Assembly: GCA_922989275.2 (NCBI GenBank)
Contig: OV277872.1
Location: 26,428,119-26,492,118, forward strand
Source of the DNA: Gari tellinella
Lineage: Eukaryota > Mollusca > Bivalvia > Cardiida > Psammobiidae
Length of the DNA: 64,000 nt
Reading direction: 5' to 3'
Below the pieces are notes generated by a model. The model had not been told where the DNA came from. It was given only the letters and a program-made list of their open reading frames with translations, and searched no databases. Shown piece after piece: positions 38,101 to 53,100 of the stretch; position 1 is the first letter of the stretch, and every line of letters starts with the position of its first letter. Both the position numbers and the translations under genes were made by a program.

Positions 38101-41100
38101 GACCACTAAAACGAAGGCTTATTGATTGTATAGTAGAGAGGTGGCAGCTTAAAGCAAGGTCACAGAGAAACAGAAAGATCCTAAAGAAGCTTTCTGTTTC
38201 ACTGTCACCTTGCTTTAAGCGGTCACCTATCGTTAACTCCTTAATAATTAACAATATTTAGTGGTCGTAATAGTGAGGTTTTACTGTATATTTATCACGT
38301 GTATATACTTCTTCCATATAAAAATTATAATAAAAATTCCATGCGCTGGTCAAGAGCAGGTGGGACTGTTGGCAACGGGGTCGTCGGATCGAGCTAGGGA
38401 GATCGTTTGTCTCATCCGCCTGTTGACAATTTGTATAACTGTGGTTATCGGATTTGCTCGAACTGGTATCATTGGAATTATGGGAAGTAATCATGTTGAA
38501 ACACTTCGATAATCAAAGGATTGGAACGATACAAAAACACGTTTATAGAATGTTTCTTTAAAGTTGTTTACCAAATGGAAACTGTACGAATGCGTGTATA
38601 TTTCAGATAGTGATCTCATGTTACTTTTTCACACAAATGTTTGTAATTTCTTTTCATATATACAAACAAGATTTGTTGTTGTTTAAGTAATGCCTAGTTA
38701 CAAGGCGTTTTATCTAGATCCAAACAGTTTGCATATACAAGTAGAATCGAAAGTGACAGTGAACTGATTTAAAATCATTGATTTGGGTTTAACGGCACAG
38801 CGATACAATATTGGTCATATATCGTCGATGCGTATGTATGTAGTGGACCCATGAGAATGTAGGTGACGATGTTTGGTGGAGTCTCGCCACTCTGTACTTG
38901 TGGCATTGGGTTGATTTTATCCTCCCTTAATTCAACTGGGGACAAACAAGTTGAAGGAACATAGAAAGGTGTGTTATATATGAGTAACGTTACCAATCAG
39001 CTTCGACGACCAAATTCTGTTTCCTTGATACTGTAAAGTAGTGTAGTTTATCGGTGGAATTGGCACTGAACAGGACACACTCTTCGTTTTTCTGCACCAG
39101 AAACACCCACGTGGACAATGTTAGAGAAGACATATTGCTCTTTGCTTTAACTCTAAATTGGCTGCCTTGGTCCAAACGAACATCATAACCTGCCAATACA
39201 GAAAGTAAGGTTTCAATTTCAATAGCTTTGTAATTTTTACTATCTCACATGAAGTTACGAAAAACGAGCATATAACACCACTACATGTACATAAAATATC
39301 TATGTGGTACATGTACTCTTAATTTCAGTTGGGATCACAAAACGATTGCAGCCGCTCCAATAACAATATCAATAGAATTTTGTGTTTGTCTACAGCTGAA
39401 AATCTTAGTTTTTTATTGTCAAGATTTTAGTGCAGTCGCCCTGTATTTAACAGCCGCATGCCATAGAACCATTTAACCCTTCCCCCAATAGAAGCGCCTT
39501 TTAGAGGATGTGATTTATTTCTCTGCGAAAGAAAATAGTTTCAATATAATCAGTCATGAATATATAGTACATGTATAGGGTTTATTTTCTATATGCTATC
39601 ACAGTGAAGCTTAAAGCAGGCTGAAAGTAAGACAGAATACATTCTAACAGATGATAGCTTAGAGTAAAAAAAGATTTTTCTATGTTGCCATAGCATGCGA
39701 CGGGCACCTGTGCTTAGAGCATGTTGCAAGTAAAGCAGAATGCGCCTTAAGGCGCATTCTGGTTTATTTTAACCTGCTTTAAGTTGTCACCTACATGTAT
39801 CTTAAATACTAGGAAAAGGCTATCAGGTAAAGGGTTCAGAGTCGTCCTTTAAAGGTTGGACTTGTAACTATAATAATATATTTTGGACATGGAATCGTTG
39901 TGTGTTCTACAAATCATACAACATTAGGTTCTTATGATATAGATCTAGTTATGTGATCTTTTGTAGCATTTTCCATACTGCTAATGGAAACTCACAACAT
40001 TTGCGTCCGCGTGTCCATGAATACTTACTTTGACATGCCTTTCTGGATGTAGACCCTTCACTTTTTGTTTTTTTCCCCGGCTCACACTTTTTGCACGAGG
40101 ATGACATCGTCTTAGATTGAAATGAAGTGCTGTCACAAGCGACACAGGGACTTAGTCCCGTAGGAGAATGGTAACCCGCTTTGCAATACTCTGAAAGTAT
40201 ATATTGCTGGACATGAATCCCCATCCAATAATATTACATACATTCAAACAGAGGCTTTATTTCTAGTTGTTAGATCAATGGATGCCTTCAGCAGAAAAAA
40301 GAATAAAACAGAAACTCCTGTTTTAAGCCGATACACGAGTTTAACTACGAGCACAATGACTTCGGTTAGTGGTTTAAATTGCATCTTGATTTCAGTAGCT
40401 ATTTGTCGTACAACAGCAGCTAGCACTCTTTTGGGCGGTCGTGGAGGTAATGAAATTCTATGTTGCAAATAGATATATAGGCCATATTTCTTTAGTTAAT
40501 AAATACGAAAGACTCAAGTAGGAAACGCAACACAAACAATACACCCACCTCTCAAGCAGAACACACACACAGTCATACCATAACAAACACACACACACGC
40601 GCACAATCAAATTCCTTCATCTACACACTAAATAGAAAACAACACGCAAGACAAGCAAAAAGCAAAGTGAATATAGGAGCCCGCCTTGGTACGGTCATCA
40701 GCAATCAATAATAAATTATAAATTAACCATTAACTACCAATGGGGGTTAAACCTGTGTTTAGGGGCGCCCAACCTCACTCTTATCTCCTATATTCACCTA
40801 TAAAGACGAACAGTGTACATAAAATATAAACCCTGTTCCACAACCTCACAATCAAAAAGACCGCCAGCACAGTAAGTAAATACATGTAAAACATCTAACA
40901 AAAATTCTATCACAAGATCATTAGTAACATGGGAAAGAATTAAACATTCAAGCCCGTGTTAAAAATAACCCACTATGGCAACGGTTAATTGTACTCAAGC
41001 GACTAGTCTGTAGTTACGAGTAACTGTAAGACATGGAAGGGTTCAGGGTACGACAGAGAGGGAGAGAAAAAACAAAGCACGAAAATCCGACATAACTCTC

Positions 41101-44100
41101 CCGGTTAAGGACGGCTTTAGAGATTCATCATCATGTAGTGCTAAGCCCTGTCTGTCGTCGCACAACCAAAGAGGAAAGCATAGTTATCAATTGTAGATTG
41201 ATCGATAACCAAACGTGAAGTGCGCAGCAATATAGTTGGATCATAATCTTTTTTTAGGAAAAATCTAATACGTTTCACAAATAGGTTTTGAAAATGCATA
41301 TGTCCAAGAATCTTACGAAGTCTGTAAATCACATCACCATAAAACTCCGGATGTGAAATACCTTGCCGCAGAAAAGACTTTAGGTTACATTTGTACTTGT
41401 TAATGAGAGGAAGATTTCTATAAAATAACTTAGAAAATGTTTTACGAAGTTTATGAAATCTGTACCCCTGTTTAAGAAGCTTTTCAGTAATAGTTTTATT
41501 ACGAAAGTGGAAGTCCTCAACAGAGGTACAGGCCCTAGCAAAGCGAATAAGTTGTGAAATATAAACTACAATTGTTTTTATTTGGCATAAACTTGCAGAC
41601 GACAAATTGAAGCAGGCGATATTTTGATAGTAAAACAGTAAAATTTCTCATTGAAAGGGATAAACGGATGCTTATATTTTTTGTAATCATCAATTTATCT
41701 CTTTCAGTGCCTTAAACTCGAAAAAGGGTTATTTGCAACAGTTTTGATCCAGATCAGAGGCTGCTTTACACTCATTCGAATATTTTCTTCAGTCAAAATA
41801 GCTAAAGTTTATAGTTGAACTATAGACGCCAAAGACACTTGCTGAAAAGAAATGACACCATGGCAGGGAAGGAATTAATCAACGTTCCAATACTTATATA
41901 ACCAATATTGATATAACCTTTACACATTCCTTGCTCTGTTGCGCCCTCATGTGTTGTATTTGACCGCGGTGGACACGATTTGCAATCCAAGCTGTAGGCG
42001 GTGTCTTGGTACGTTCCTACTTGGCAATATTGGCAATCACCAGTACTTTTAGAAAAGAATCTTCCTGTTGGACATCCAGCTAAAATGAGAGTATACAAAT
42101 CATACATGCTTCTATACTTGTACCTTTAAGGTGTTGCCAGAAGTAGGTAGAGACATTGGACTTTTTCAGAACCTATAACAATCGCATTGTTCACATGACA
42201 GCCTCTGAACAGGATCTACAATATTAACTCTTTCGCTCAAAATGGCGCTTAAAAGCGCGTTTGCAAACAGTTAAGATCCTGATCAAACGCCGCCTAACGC
42301 GGCGTCTGATAAGGATTCAAACTGTTTGACACTCGTTTTGAAATTTCTTCAGTTATACTGTCTTTTTTTACTTTGAAACAATATTGCAGACATAAAAATT
42401 AAAGCAGACGACAATGAAACGGTAAAGGGGTAAACGTGGAATGGTTAACAACTGTTTTAGTTAACAGCTTATTGGCAAATACAAGTAAAACGACACACAC
42501 ACTCTTTTGCCGCTACAGACGACAGAACTCGAGATTCCAAACAACTAGGGTCCGTATAAGGGTCAATATTGTTCAGCACTCGTACCAATACTTATACAGT
42601 CCACACTTAGCCTATTTGAAATTTGCATAGACGTACAGACGAAATTTTCTTAGCGAAAGGTTTCAGATATTGTTTAGTGTTGATAAAGCGTTATGTAGGA
42701 AGCTCCTATTGCTACCAATCTACACAAGCTAACAATACCAACTAGGTATGGTTTAGCGTTCTATCTGAGTCGACCGTTTTTGTCAGTATAAAAGGGTTTT
42801 CGAGAATAACCAAAAACCTGTTAATATAAAATAAAGAGTCTTCATCGTTTGCAACGATAGTGGTCAATGTGTAATTTTTGATTTTCGCCGTTTAACATTA
42901 ATCATAAGTCATACATTGACATTTCAAAGTCGCCTAAGTCGAAAATATAGGTAATTTTATGATTGTAAAACTAGAACTAATTCAAGAGATAAAATAGTTA
43001 CGTTTCAACCTTGAATTATAATTATGTTTGACTTAAGTGAGTTGGAGTCAGTGACACTCAACTGTATTTCATGGCATGGAACAAATCGAGAGAAAAAATA
43101 ATTGGTAGTAACTTACAACAGGAAGCAGTGTCTTGTTTCGGTATGGTTCCCTCCGGACAGACGAAATCAGGAGTTCCATATCCAAATGAATCAGTTTTTA
43201 TATGCATGTCTCGGCCAGGTATATTGAAATGGCCGCTATCAACCTCTTTTTGAATAGCATCAGACATATCATAAAGCATATTCTGACTTTCCGTGAAAAG
43301 ACTAGCTATGCTTCGACCGGGCACAGGATGAAAGGGAATAAACATGTCAAAGGTCACGGTATACGCCAGTCTTGTGGATACACTTCGTTTTCGCCTGGTT
43401 GTCGTTGGACCACATGTTACTTTGACAAACTCTGCTTTACAGTCAGGAACACCAACACACGCAGCTCGGAACTGAGAAGTGTTCAATACTTTCACAAAGT
43501 TCTCTTGAATCTTTTTAAGATTGTCTGTGGAACTGTTGCATTTTCCGGTGAAATAATACACATCCGATTTTACATTCATCTGGTGCGCATTTCGTTTTTC
43601 TGCAATAAATACAATTACGTTTCGGTAATTTGAACTTGAAGTCTGACGTACACGTTTATCGAAGGTAAACAAGAATTGGCTTAGATCAATTGTTTTTCCA
43701 TTTTTCACGTTCGTCCGTGTTTGTAAATAAGTAAAAATACCTTTGAGATTATCGAAAATGAGTCTTCAAATATTTCCTTGTGTCACCCTCCCATTGTAAA
43801 TATTATTATTATTATTATAAATATAAATACTCCGTGTAATTAAAACTTTGTTTGACAAGGACACCTACTGTTGCAGTCGGACACATCATCATTTGGTATC
43901 CACTTTCCGTTGGATGTTCCGCATACGTATTGTGCGTTATTCTTTACTAAAGGTATATCGTAACCTTCTTGACATTGTAACTGACACGTATTCCCACGGT
44001 CCCACAAGCTGCACGCCATAGCTCCATTAGCAGGTGCTGGTAAATTTTGACACGTTTCTGAAATTGATTTGAATTTGCAATACAGTAAAACAACTTTAAA

Positions 44101-47100
44101 CTGAACACTCTTTAGAAAAGAAGGAAAGCCACAAAAGTAGGCGACTATTTAATGCAGGATAACACTAAAGCTCCAAAAGGGAGCTCTCTGCCTTACCTTG
44201 GTTAGTAAATCCTATTTACAGATTTTTACCACAACCAACATATTACCTTACAGTCTCGGCCATTTCCACAAGTCACTGACTACTGGTCACCTTCGGTTAC
44301 TTTCGCTATTGCACGGGTGGCACCGAAACTGAGTCGCAGGCTCTTGGCAATCTCAGGCCCCTCGTCCATGTTCATAGTTAAAGTTTAGCGCTTTATACTT
44401 ATACAGTGCTCCCTCTCTATAACGACGAGCAATGGGAGACACGAGTTGTGTGTTTTGTTTGGAGGGAGTCGTTAAAAGGAGGGAACATTAAGAATAGGCT
44501 TACATTTGCAAACAGCTTGAATCCAATTCAGATCAGATCTGGATTCAAGCTATTTGTCACTCGTCATAATATTCATTCTATCAAAATGTCTACACACATG
44601 TATATGTACTTTTGAGAAAAACAGCAGACGACAATTTGAAGCAGACGCTATTGCAGCAGTAATAGCGTTAGACGTAACTTTCATCTTTAGTGAAATGCGG
44701 CAATGGTCGTTGTAAGCAGATAATCGTTGTTGGGCAGGGAACATTGTAGTTTCTTTTTCTTGTGTGGCCAAGAGTCATTCCCTCTATCCACTGTATTCTC
44801 TCCTTTCTATAAACTGTCCAGAGCACATGACCCTGTTTTTGTGCTCACCCAATTGTACTTTTTATCGGATCTTACTCTTTTATTTGTTTACAACGGGCAT
44901 CTTTCTTGGTGTATAGGCCGATTTTGTTAACCTGGCAGGGCGGAGCTAACCTTTGGCAAAGATAAGCTAATTTGCATTTGATTTTTAGGGGTGATAGGTA
45001 TAGTTCCGTAATTGATCGTTACTTTGACGATATTGTCAACATGGAGAAACACATGGTCGTGCAGCCATTTCCACGGGAAAAGGTATGTTCAGTGCCATTT
45101 CTCTTCAACATCGCCCAATGGGAGACATATATTGCGTGTGTTGTTCGGAAGTATTTATAGGGAGGGGATATTAAGACTTGGGTTACACTTGCAAACAGCT
45201 TGAATGCAGATCAGATGCCGCGTGATGTGGCATCTGCTCTGAAATCAAGCTGTTTGCAACTCGTCATTATAACTTCTTCTGTCAAAATGTCCACTAGTTA
45301 TGCAACGTTGAGAAGAAACGGCAAACAACACCAGTAAATCCCAATAACATGCTGCCGCCACCAATGTTGAAAGGCAAAGATCTTCATCGAAACTCCGCCC
45401 TGCAAGGTAAACAAATCGACATATATTAACGGATCTTTAAGTAGGAAAAAACAGTTATCTCCTTCACACTTTTACCCCAACATTGTAGGTTAAATTGCAA
45501 GTTTGGAAACAGTTTGGGTTCTAATCAGATGCCAAATGACACTCATTACGACATTACTTTCTTCAATTTAGTTAAATTTGAATAGTAAAAGGAGCGATAC
45601 TTGTTTAAAGAAGGTGACGCAATGGTGGTAAAGAGCTGAAATAAGACATATGTACTATTTGAATATTAGGTGCAAACCTTTACAAAATGGTTCATGATCC
45701 CAGTGCCAGGTCAAGTTTGGCGGGTTGCTGCTGTCATTGAGACATTGGATTTCATTAGCGCCACCTAGCGGATATCCTGACCGGCAAGACAATGTACACG
45801 TAGCACCCCAACGATATAGCTGTGGACAGTGATATAACATGTACTTGGCACCTTCAACATTCAGACTGGGCGGCTGACAGCTGATTGCTGAAATACAGTA
45901 ACAATTGTTCCTCACTTACAATGAACTTAATGAAAACACAATGCAATGAAATATAAGCATTGACATTCCTTAACTGAATACATCGAGTCCTCATTTTTTA
46001 TTTCAGTGGCAAGCATGATTGGCGCCGATTCACTCAAAGTCTGATCTGGCTCCAAACTGTTTGCAATGTACATAAATGTTTTAGATTGTACGCGATTATT
46101 TTGAGAATAAAAATGTTTTTCCAACTGTACATACAGAGTCTAAAACAAGTTAAAATGCTTCATAACGTTCCTACTTTATTTGTTGCCACATGATAATTCA
46201 CAAGAAATAAAAACATGTATCTTGCTCACTTGTATTCATATTTAACATAGACATGTACATTCTCAAAACATAAACGAAAGGCTCTTGTTGTTGCTGTGTT
46301 CGCTGGGGCTCTATCCCCTTAGATCTACCGGAAGACAAGGTGTACATTTTTTATGAATATTCTTGTAAATAAGTTCATTTGCTTGATTTTGTTCGAGTAA
46401 ATTTCAATGATGGAATAATAGAATTATAACTATCATCAGTACATTTAACGCATTGAAACTTCAAACGAAGAATTCAAGTTCTCAGTTATGTCTAGTCCAT
46501 TTCTGGCGACCAGTGGTTATTTCATGCAATAATTTGCAAAAAGGCAAACAGCGATCGGTGTAGTCCACACAGGTACACTGTTTGTAAATGACGAATATAC
46601 TCGTCGCTAGGACTCGGTGTCTTCATGTAATATACATAAACACAGCAGACTGTATATCTTCTACACTCAGTGGAGGTGACTTCAGGGCACTGGCACCAGA
46701 GTCATGATCTTATTATGTGCATGTGTTTACTTTATCTATACCTCTACCTCTACCGATAAGAGGTTATATAGAACTATAGAATCTAACTCTCTACAGGTCT
46801 GTAAACTATAGTAAGGTGTTTTTGTTTGTTTATATTTAACTGTATCTACCGGTCAGTAATGTATATTACACGAAGGGGGATCTGTACTCAATAGCTATAT
46901 CTATTTGCTTCTAGATCTATATCCTATTTATTCCGACCCGTTAGCAATGTCTACTGTATTGGAATGGAATTACAAATATATATTTTTTTTTTTAATCTGA
47001 GTTGACTCGATGCCTCTATACCGGTCTGCTATCTATAAGTATAAGATAATTAGATCTAGATTCTAGATCTATATCTTTAAGATTTTTTTCCAAACCGGTT

Positions 47101-50100
47101 AGCAATGTCTATTGTATGGGAATTATTTTTTACCCAAAAAATGGGTTGACTCTAGGCATCTAAGCATCTGCTGGTCTGCTATCTACTATTATAAGACCAT
47201 GGTGTGCAACCGATTCTAGACCGTGTCACTTTGACCACACGAATTACTAATTAAAACGCATTCAATCGAAGCCAAATCTATTGCAGTCAATATATGATAT
47301 TTTTCTATCAAAATTACATTTCTTAGACGGTTGATTATAGTATTATAAAAAATAGCTTTAGTTTAATCTGTCCAGATTAAAAACCCACATTATCTCCCAC
47401 ACCCCTAACTTCCGGATGACCTGGTGTCAGGTTAGAGCGTTTGTAAGCGCGAATTTCATTGGCTGAATAATTCACGCGAGAGTATTCCCGTAGAGTGGAC
47501 AATATGGTATTCTTTCCCGCTTAAACGCAAACGAAACGCAAACGCAAATCACTAAAATCTATAGAATGACAACTTTCTGATAATTATGCCTATACATTTT
47601 AATCTGAATGGCAAACAATTTGGAGCCTGGTCAGACGCCGGGTGACCCGGCGTCTGATCAGGCTCCAAACGGTTTGCAAATGAACTAATAGTTTTAAGCG
47701 TAAACGCGTTTTGGGGAAATAAAAACGTTTTTCTCCTCTGTACGTCATTAGCGCGAGCGTGTTCCCGCGCTTCTGTCAAACTGAATAATCTACTAATTTC
47801 AGTTTCACATTGTGCACAATTGTGCTGAACTAAGAGAAATGCAAGACTTTAATCAATGTATGATTAACAATTTCAACCAAAAATTATGAGACCGATATAT
47901 ATCTACAAATCTTCCTGGCATATATATTCTATTTTCAATCAGCCAATCAAATCGCTCGTCGCAGACTTTACTTTCATTTCGTCTAAACCGGAAGTTCGGG
48001 GTTGGAGAAAAACACTTATTTGCAAATTACCGACTTCAATGTTGATTCTTTAATTTACAGGATCAAATCAACTATCGGAGATATGTATTTCTAATAGATT
48101 AATAATATATCTATGGACTGTAAAATATTTCGTTCGATTGCATGCGTTTTAGAAGTAATTCGTGTGATCGAAATGACACGGTGTAGAATCGGTTGTACAC
48201 CATGTTCTTATAATAATAAATGCCAAACGGTATATAGCGGCATAGAGTCAACTAACATATTTTTTTAATTTCTTTTTTAATTGTTTTTTTTTTAAATTCC
48301 ATTCCGATACAATAACATTGCTAATCGGTAGGGGGGAAAGTCTTTTAGATTTTCAATCTAACAGATCAACATAGATCTAGATATTGACTAGATAGAGTCT
48401 ACACATAGATCTATATTTTCCCTCTTCATATAATAGACATTACACACCGGTAGAGATATAGATCTGCATACAGTTCATAAAAACACACAAAAACACCTTA
48501 TAATAGATAGTCTACAGACAGGCACGGTAGAGGCATAGGGTCTATAGATCTATCACTGACACCAGAGTCATGGACTTATTATTTCTATGTGTTTAATGTA
48601 TATATACCTGTACCGGTGTAGATCTATTAGGGATGAAAATGTATATAGATCTCACTTGCACCAGAGTCGTCGACTTATTATGTGTATGTGTTTACATTTA
48701 GATACACTTTTATCACTTATAGATCTATAACGGTACAGGTAAATATATACAGTAAACACACAGGTTATATACAGTAAACATAAATATAAACTTACTTTGT
48801 ACTTGAACAATAAATGTACACGGAAATCCTCTGTTGTTGTTAGAGTCTACAATATCATATGCAATTGTGTGCATTCCCGCGATCATTTGTCCTGGTTTGT
48901 AATGATGTCTTTCCGTAATGTCAGGCTGTTTTCCAGAGTTATCTTTACCAGTTGGAATGTCCCACTTTACCATGGCTGTGTTATTACTAGAGTCAATGTT
49001 TACTTGAATATCGTTTGGACAACGTCCATGGTCGAATACTGGAGCCGTTTTATCTACAAATATTTTACATATTGTCGAGATAACAGAATTGTATGAATTT
49101 TTTTCTGCCTCCAAAATGGAGCTAGTCATTTCGTAGCCGAGTCATTTCGTAGCCGGTAAAATAAGTCATTTTTCAGTCGAATTTAGAGACATTTCGTAGC
49201 TGCCCAAAACCTAAAAGTCATTTCGTAGCCGAATTTTGTATCATTTCATAGCCACCAAATAAGTTTAATAAGTGTAATCACAAAAAATGAAAATGAATGG
49301 TCCTAAATAAGGCATAAGTCATTTTTTAGCCTCTGAAAATTGGAAAAGTCACTTCGTACCCGACTATTGTTTTCTTTATTTATATTTTTTTTATCTTTTA
49401 TTTTGCAGTTTTCTGACATAAATTCAACAAAAATGTGAAAACATGCAAAATTAACAAATATTATGTTAAGAGTGTTTGGGGTCCGAATTAATTATAAACC
49501 TTGATTAATAGAATTATAATCAATTTGTTGAAGATTGTTTTAAACAGAAATAATATTACGTGTCTATATGCAATTACATTCAAACGAATGTTCTTAAAAC
49601 AAGGTGATTGCTGATTTACTTTCATTTTGCTTTAACCAGTCATCTACCTAACTGAACTGGCTAATTAGAAATTTTAGGAATAAAAGATTGAATTACTGTC
49701 CTTTTCACTCAGCTCTGTCACTGAATTTGTATCGAGATTTATTTTTATTTCAAACAATTTCAGCCCGTACCTACATGAGACGATCAGATCGTTTTTTACG
49801 AACCCACATGCAACGTTTGAGAAATATTGGGACTGTGAGTAGGGAGATATCCTGAAAATTATTTTTTTCCTATAGTAAATTAGCGGTCAGCTGTGTTTAA
49901 AAATGGCCGTCGTGTGTCGTAATGTGACGTAATGCGCATGTGCGTAAATCGTCAAGGACTATTCCATTTTTCTGCAGGTATGACAGCTATAAATTAACAT
50001 GCTGCACCATAGTGTTGCAAATAAATCCGTTAAACGGAATGTGCTTGTTTGTATTTTGCCTAGTTTTTGTTGTTGCTGTTTGAATTAAAATCAATCGATT

Positions 50101-53100
50101 GTATAACGTCAAAAATGATTTTTTTTATAAACGCACCGGAGAGAGAGAGATATGAAAGATAGACAGACAGACAGAGACAGACAGCCAGACAGACAAACAG
50201 AGAGAGAGGGGAGGGGTGTAGGCAAATGTTAGATTTTAGAAAGAGCGAGTGAGAGAGGAGGAATAGAGTTAGAGAGATGTTTGATTTTAGAATGAGCGAG
50301 TGATGTTTAATGACTGATTAAAATCTAATCAGAGAACAAAATTACTTCTTGATCTAGTGTATTGAACCATAATTTACTTGTTTTGTTGTGATTTTCTCTT
50401 AGGTGTCTACTTTCTTCTGAAACATACTCACGTAGATCTCTAGGTCTGCACTTTTGTGTAATTTAGTAGCATTATACATGTATGATTAAATCCGTGAAAG
50501 ATATCATGCATTCAGTCAATTTCAGTGCACGTCCCACCAAACTAGATCCATGTGTTTAAGCATTCATCTGATTTCCAGAACCATTGTTTATTTGTACTGC
50601 ATTATCAGCCATCGTTCTTTAATTTTTTTCTCCTTTATTTTTAAAAGACAGAGTCTAGCTAGCTAACATATAATTTAAATAAACATCTGTTTTATGTACC
50701 AAATAAAAATACAGTGTGAATACGGCTGTAACTGTGCTGTTTACAAGAAAAAAATCAAAAGACGTGTCTGAAAAAACAATATATCTATTAGACAAATTTA
50801 GATCCATCATTAAAGGTGATTCAGATCTAGATATATACATTTTTAGAGGTGTTTTTTAAAACATGTTGATCTAGACCTAGGCCTAGATCTGCATGCTCTG
50901 GACAGCAGCCAAAGATCTAGATCTATACACTCGAGGGCGCTAATAGATTCAATTTGGTATGGTTTAACCCTTCAAAGTCCCTTTCGAAAGATGTGTAACC
51001 GTAGTCCGACAGAACGATCAAAGGAATTGAAAACCTGTTCTCTCCACTAACTAACAATGGACCGACTTAAAAAGTATAAATAGATCTACAAAAATCTCAC
51101 TGACGTAATATATATTTTAAAAACGTCACAAATGAATTGCTTTCGTCATGAAGACTTAGATGTCCCACTATTTGCTCAAGGGATAGCCTATAATTTCGCC
51201 TCTTACATCGTTTTTTAAATATTCTTTTACATAGAATATAACAACACGTTCAAAATAACGATGTCTTTTTTTTTTCTTTTTTTTGGGTCTTAATTTCAAG
51301 TTGAGAGCATCATTCACCGAATGACAATACCATTTTAAGCTGTTTTTAGACCCGCTTCACCCAACGTAAAATGGACTGTCCCACGACGTCACATACCATT
51401 CACAAGTCGGCCATCTTTGTTAATAGCTGAAACCAAATTTACTATGGGGAAAACAAATTTTTCACGATCTTTCGTCATTCACAGCCCGGATAAATCTTAA
51501 ACTTTGCATGTGAGTTCGTAAAAAACGATCTGATCGTCTCATGCAGGTTAAAAGTTGATATTGTTTGAAATAAAAAACAATCTCGATACATATTCAGTGA
51601 CAGAGCTGAGTGAAAAGGACAGTAGATATGCAGAAAATTCCTTCTTGAGCAGCCACTTGTACATAACGTTACCTTTATACGCACACTAGCTGAAATACAG
51701 GTCAAAAGTATGTATGGATAAGAGTTGAGTTGAAAGTAAATATAGAGAGGATTATTATTGACATTTAAGACAAATGGCAGCTTAAAGCAAGGTGATTGCT
51801 GATTTACTTTCATTTTGCCTTAAACAGTCATCTGTCTAACTGAACTTGCCAAATTGAATATGTGGGATGTGAAATAATGTACCTGTTATACAGAAAATTC
51901 CTTCTTGAGCAACCATTAACTGAATTACTTTTATTTTGCTTTAGTCTAATTTAGTCTAATAAGCGAGATTAGTGAAATGGGCTGTGACAAATCAAATCGC
52001 TGCAGAAGTAGGCATTCCGTGTGGCTTAAGAAGAAGATTTATTTGATAGGCTGAGAGATTGAAAGAATCACCTGTAGATTTCTTACAATAAAAAGAAGTT
52101 ATTGGGTGTTGCTTCTGAAGAAGATTTATTTGACTGGTTGAGAGTTTTGAAAGAAAAGAGTGTGCAGTGTGCTTTAATTGCATTCTGCCTTAATAGTTTA
52201 CTGCTGTAGTGGCGGGTATTCGCTCTTTGTGCTGCTGATGTGTACGCTGTTTTGAAACGGATCCGTTCCATTTTGTATTTCCCGTTTACTAAAAGATGAT
52301 AGCTTAAAGCAGGCTGAAAGAAGAGCAGAATGTTCTGACACAAAGCCCTGCTTAACTTTTAGCCAGCTTTAAGCGTTGTCATCTGCATTCAAATCTTTAA
52401 CGATTATCAATCTCATAATGTTCAGAGGCTACGAAATGACTAACGCTATACGAGGGGTGTTCCGAAAATAATGCAACTTTATCTGTTACTTTCTAATAAG
52501 TTTTGAAAAATACAGAAACTTTCACGTCTGGCCTTGAAAGTAATCCCCTTTGCATTTTACGCCATTTGTTCAACCGGATTATCCACGATTTAACACATTT
52601 TTGATAGTCCGAAACAGGTATATCCTTCAGGTACTTAAAAACTGCTTTTCTTGTTGAATATCTCCGACCTTTCAAGTATGATTTCAACTTTGGAAACAAA
52701 AAATAATCCGATGGTGCAAGATCAGGTGAATATAGTGGCTGATCAAGCACCGTAACGCGTTTATCCTCCAAAAATTGCTTTACAATTTCGGCTTTATGAG
52801 AAGGGGCATTGTTATGAAGAAGGCGCATGTATTCAAATCCCCTTGCTGGGTGCCTTTTTAAATAACATCGTTCGAGCCTTTTTTAGCACAACGTCTCTAT
52901 AAAACCTCTCTGTCACGGATTTTCCCGAATAGGCACCTGCATCACCGGACCTTTATTATCGAAGAATATGGCATAGAGAACTTTCTTCAAAGACTATGTA
53001 CTTTTGGCAATGACGGGTCTTTTGGTATTTCTAGTCGCCCAAACACAGTAACACTGATTTGTACGTGGCTCATAGTAATGGATCCACGTTACATTACCCG

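Noticed and set aside
43202..43633. 143-codon plus-strand ORF
   Set aside because: Antisense shadow of exon 8, which has domain, splice and phase support.
44972..45160. Small plus-strand ORF with an ATGGAGAAACAC start
   Set aside because: No domain or splice support; its end runs into a family 2 MITE.
51475..51813. 112-codon minus-strand ORF in the 5-kb element
   Set aside because: It crosses one arm of the internal inverted repeat and has no transposase motif.
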